Assembly (NCBI RefSeq): GCF_004137355.1
Contig: NZ_SDVB01000238.1
Coordinates: forward strand, 806,001-870,000
Direction of reading: 5' to 3'
DNA from: Ciceribacter ferrooxidans
GTDB lineage: Bacteria > Pseudomonadota > Alphaproteobacteria > Rhizobiales > Rhizobiaceae
Length of the DNA stretch: 64,000 nucleotides
In this document: positions 62,856-64,000 of the stretch, piece after piece
How the letters are laid out: the number at the start of each line of letters is the position of its first letter
Numbering within the stretch: the first letter of the stretch is position 1
The notes under the pieces: model-generated
The model's input: the letters and a program-made list of their open reading frames with translations, nothing else
Database searches by the model: none
Told to the model about the DNA's origin: nothing
Made by a program: the position numbers and the translations under genes

Positions 62856-63890
62856 TCAGTCGGACCAGACCGGCTCGCTCATGCTCTGGAGATGCTCGGG
62901 TGCGATGCCGTCGATACGCGCGATCACCGCCTTGGCGAGTTCACGGCCGGCGTGGCGAACGTCTTCGAAGGCCGTGATGATTTCCGGGCGGATCCATTTG
63001 AGGATCGGTGCCGATTCCTTCGAAACGAGGTCGATGTCGCGGCCGACGCGCTTTCCCGCCGCCTCGATGCCGGCATTGACGGCGATGGTGGCGCTGCCGG
63101 ACGAGGAGACGATGCCGTCCGGCGCGTCGTCGGAACGCATCAGGGCCTCGATCGCATCGCGGATGTCCTGCAGCGGCGCGTCGATGTTGAGGCCGAGCGG
63201 CACCTCCTTCGCGCCGTGCTCGCGCAGCCCCTTCACGAAGCCGGCCCGGGTGTGCGTGTAATAGGAGAGCTTGCTCGGCGGCTGGAGCAGCGCGATGCGC
63301 CTGCGTCCGCGACGGACGAGCCGCTCGACCGCCTGGTGGGCGAAGGCCTCGTTGTCGAAGTCGTGATAGGGGTGGACGAGCCCGGCATCTGTGCGCCCGT
63401 GGGTGGCGAACGGCATGTTCTGCTCGGAAAGCAGCCGCACGCGAGCGTCGTCCGGTTCGATCCGCGAGATGATGACGCCGTCCGCCGAGCCGGTATCGAG
63501 AATGTAGCGCACCGGCAGCATCGGGTCCTTGCTGTGGGAGTGCGGCGTCACCACGATGTGGTAGGGCGTTCCAGTCAGCACCTCGGATATGCCGAAGACC
63601 ATCTGGCTCGAAAAGCCCATGATCTCCTCGTCGATGCTGAGCACCAGTGCGATGACGTTGGTCTTGCCGGTGCGCAGGCGCACGCCCGCGCGGTTCGGCT
63701 GGTAGCCGAGCTGGCGGGCGACCATGCGGACCCGCTCCTTCGTGTCCGCCCCGATATCCGGCGCATCCTTCAGCGCCCTCGAGATCGTGGTGATGCCCAA
63801 GCCCGTCATATAGGCGATGGTCTTCAGTGTCGGCCGTTCGGCTGTCGTGCCGGCCGGCCTGCGGACTTCGATCGCCTTACCCTTTTTCAT
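62856..63890 (-). CDS. LacI-family transcriptional regulator
   Basis: ATG 63890 ([15 protein letters not shown]) follows GGGGAA. The 344-residue protein has the LacI HTH (about residues 20-45, [24 protein letters not shown]) and a periplasmic-binding-like effector domain (about 75-340). It probably controls a sugar transport or catabolic operon that starts beyond the right edge. It could be an AglR-type regulator, but I cannot prove that from the sequence. The last bases of the window, TGAAACGTTG, may be part of an operator. Confidence 0.9.
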   Translation of the reverse strand: MKKGKAIEVRRPAGTTAERPTLKTIAYMTGLGITTISRALKDAPDIGADTKERVRMVARQLGYQPNRAGVRLRTGKTNVIALVLSIDEEIMGFSSQMVFGISEVLTGTPYHIVVTPHSHSKDPMLPVRYILDTGSADGVIISRIEPDDARVRLLSEQNMPFATHGRTDAGLVHPYHDFDNEAFAHQAVERLVRRGRRRIALLQPPSKLSYYTHTRAGFVKGLREHGAKEVPLGLNIDAPLQDIRDAIEALMRSDDAPDGIVSSSGSATIAVNAGIEAAGKRVGRDIDLVSKESAPILKWIRPEIITAFEDVRHAGRELAKAVIARIDGIAPEHLQSMSEPVWSD

Positions 63891-64000
63891 ATGTTCCCCG
63901 CCGCTTACGATGATCCGCATTATAGACACCGCCGAAGGCGCTGCAATCAATCCGGATCGGTCATTCAGAACAAGCGTAAGGTCACCAATCTGAAACGTTG

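Noticed and set aside
1-64000. Prophage, integrative element or complete insertion sequence
   Set aside because: No integrase, transposase, phage structural gene, tRNA attachment site or terminal-repeat element was seen. The repeats found are short, non-coding palindromes.

Overview
The window is a high-GC chromosomal segment of an alphaproteobacterium, most likely a member of the Rhizobiaceae (Rhizobium/Sinorhizobium/Shinella type). Four things point that way: a complete acpXL to lpxXL cluster for the very-long-chain lipid A fatty acid, a ccoNOQP-ccoGHIS (fixNOQP-fixGHIS) cluster with FNR-type anaeroboxes, a linked fnrN-like regulator and hemN, and paired palindromic repeats of the RIME kind known from rhizobia. 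I see no tRNA, rRNA, CRISPR array, prophage or complete insertion sequence.

Layout. 1-0.8 kb: end of a suf iron-sulfur operon (sufT, sufA). 0.96-5.5 kb: an Lrp/LysE pair, an acidic secreted protein, a truncated second copy of LysE, a 530-residue membrane-anchored protein of unknown function and a lone flagellar-rod-like protein. 5.7-10.6 kb (minus strand): the glycine cleavage operon gcvT-gcvH-gcvP behind a tandem glycine riboswitch and ending at a strong terminator. 10.9-17.1 kb: copper-handling proteins (DUF2946-like, YcnI-PCuAC fusion), a HemG-like flavodoxin, CrcB, an RluC-type synthase, a HAD phosphatase, an ATP12-type chaperone and a lipoprotein.

17.2-42.8 kb: a large cobalamin biosynthesis region that opens with a cobalamin riboswitch (cobP, cobW, cobN, cobO; cbiX, cobH, cobL, cobI, cbiG-cobJ fusion, cobM; cobK and cbiD on the minus strand; cobA, cobB, cobC, cbiB). 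Unrelated genes interrupt it at 24.1-26.2 kb and 33.5-36.7 kb. It combines enzymes of the aerobic route (CobN, CobO, CobI/J/M/L/K) with parts usually tied to the anaerobic route (CbiX, CbiG, CbiD). No CobG, CobZ or CobF is seen here.

42.9-51.2 kb: an L,D-transpeptidase, the fnrN-like regulator, hemN, and the acpXL-fabZ-fabF2-fabF1-adh-lpxXL cluster. 51.4-61.3 kb: a PAS protein, a hemerythrin, the cbb3 oxidase (ccoNOQP) and its assembly operon (ccoGHIS). Anaeroboxes sit upstream of hemN, ccoN and ccoG. 61.4-64 kb: 6-phosphogluconate dehydrogenase and a LacI-type regulator.

The most unusual feature is a set of paired palindromic repeat elements concentrated in the cobalamin region. Two lie between genes. 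Two lie inside genes (cobN and cbiG-cobJ), where they keep the reading frame and appear to add about 40-45 residues to each protein.
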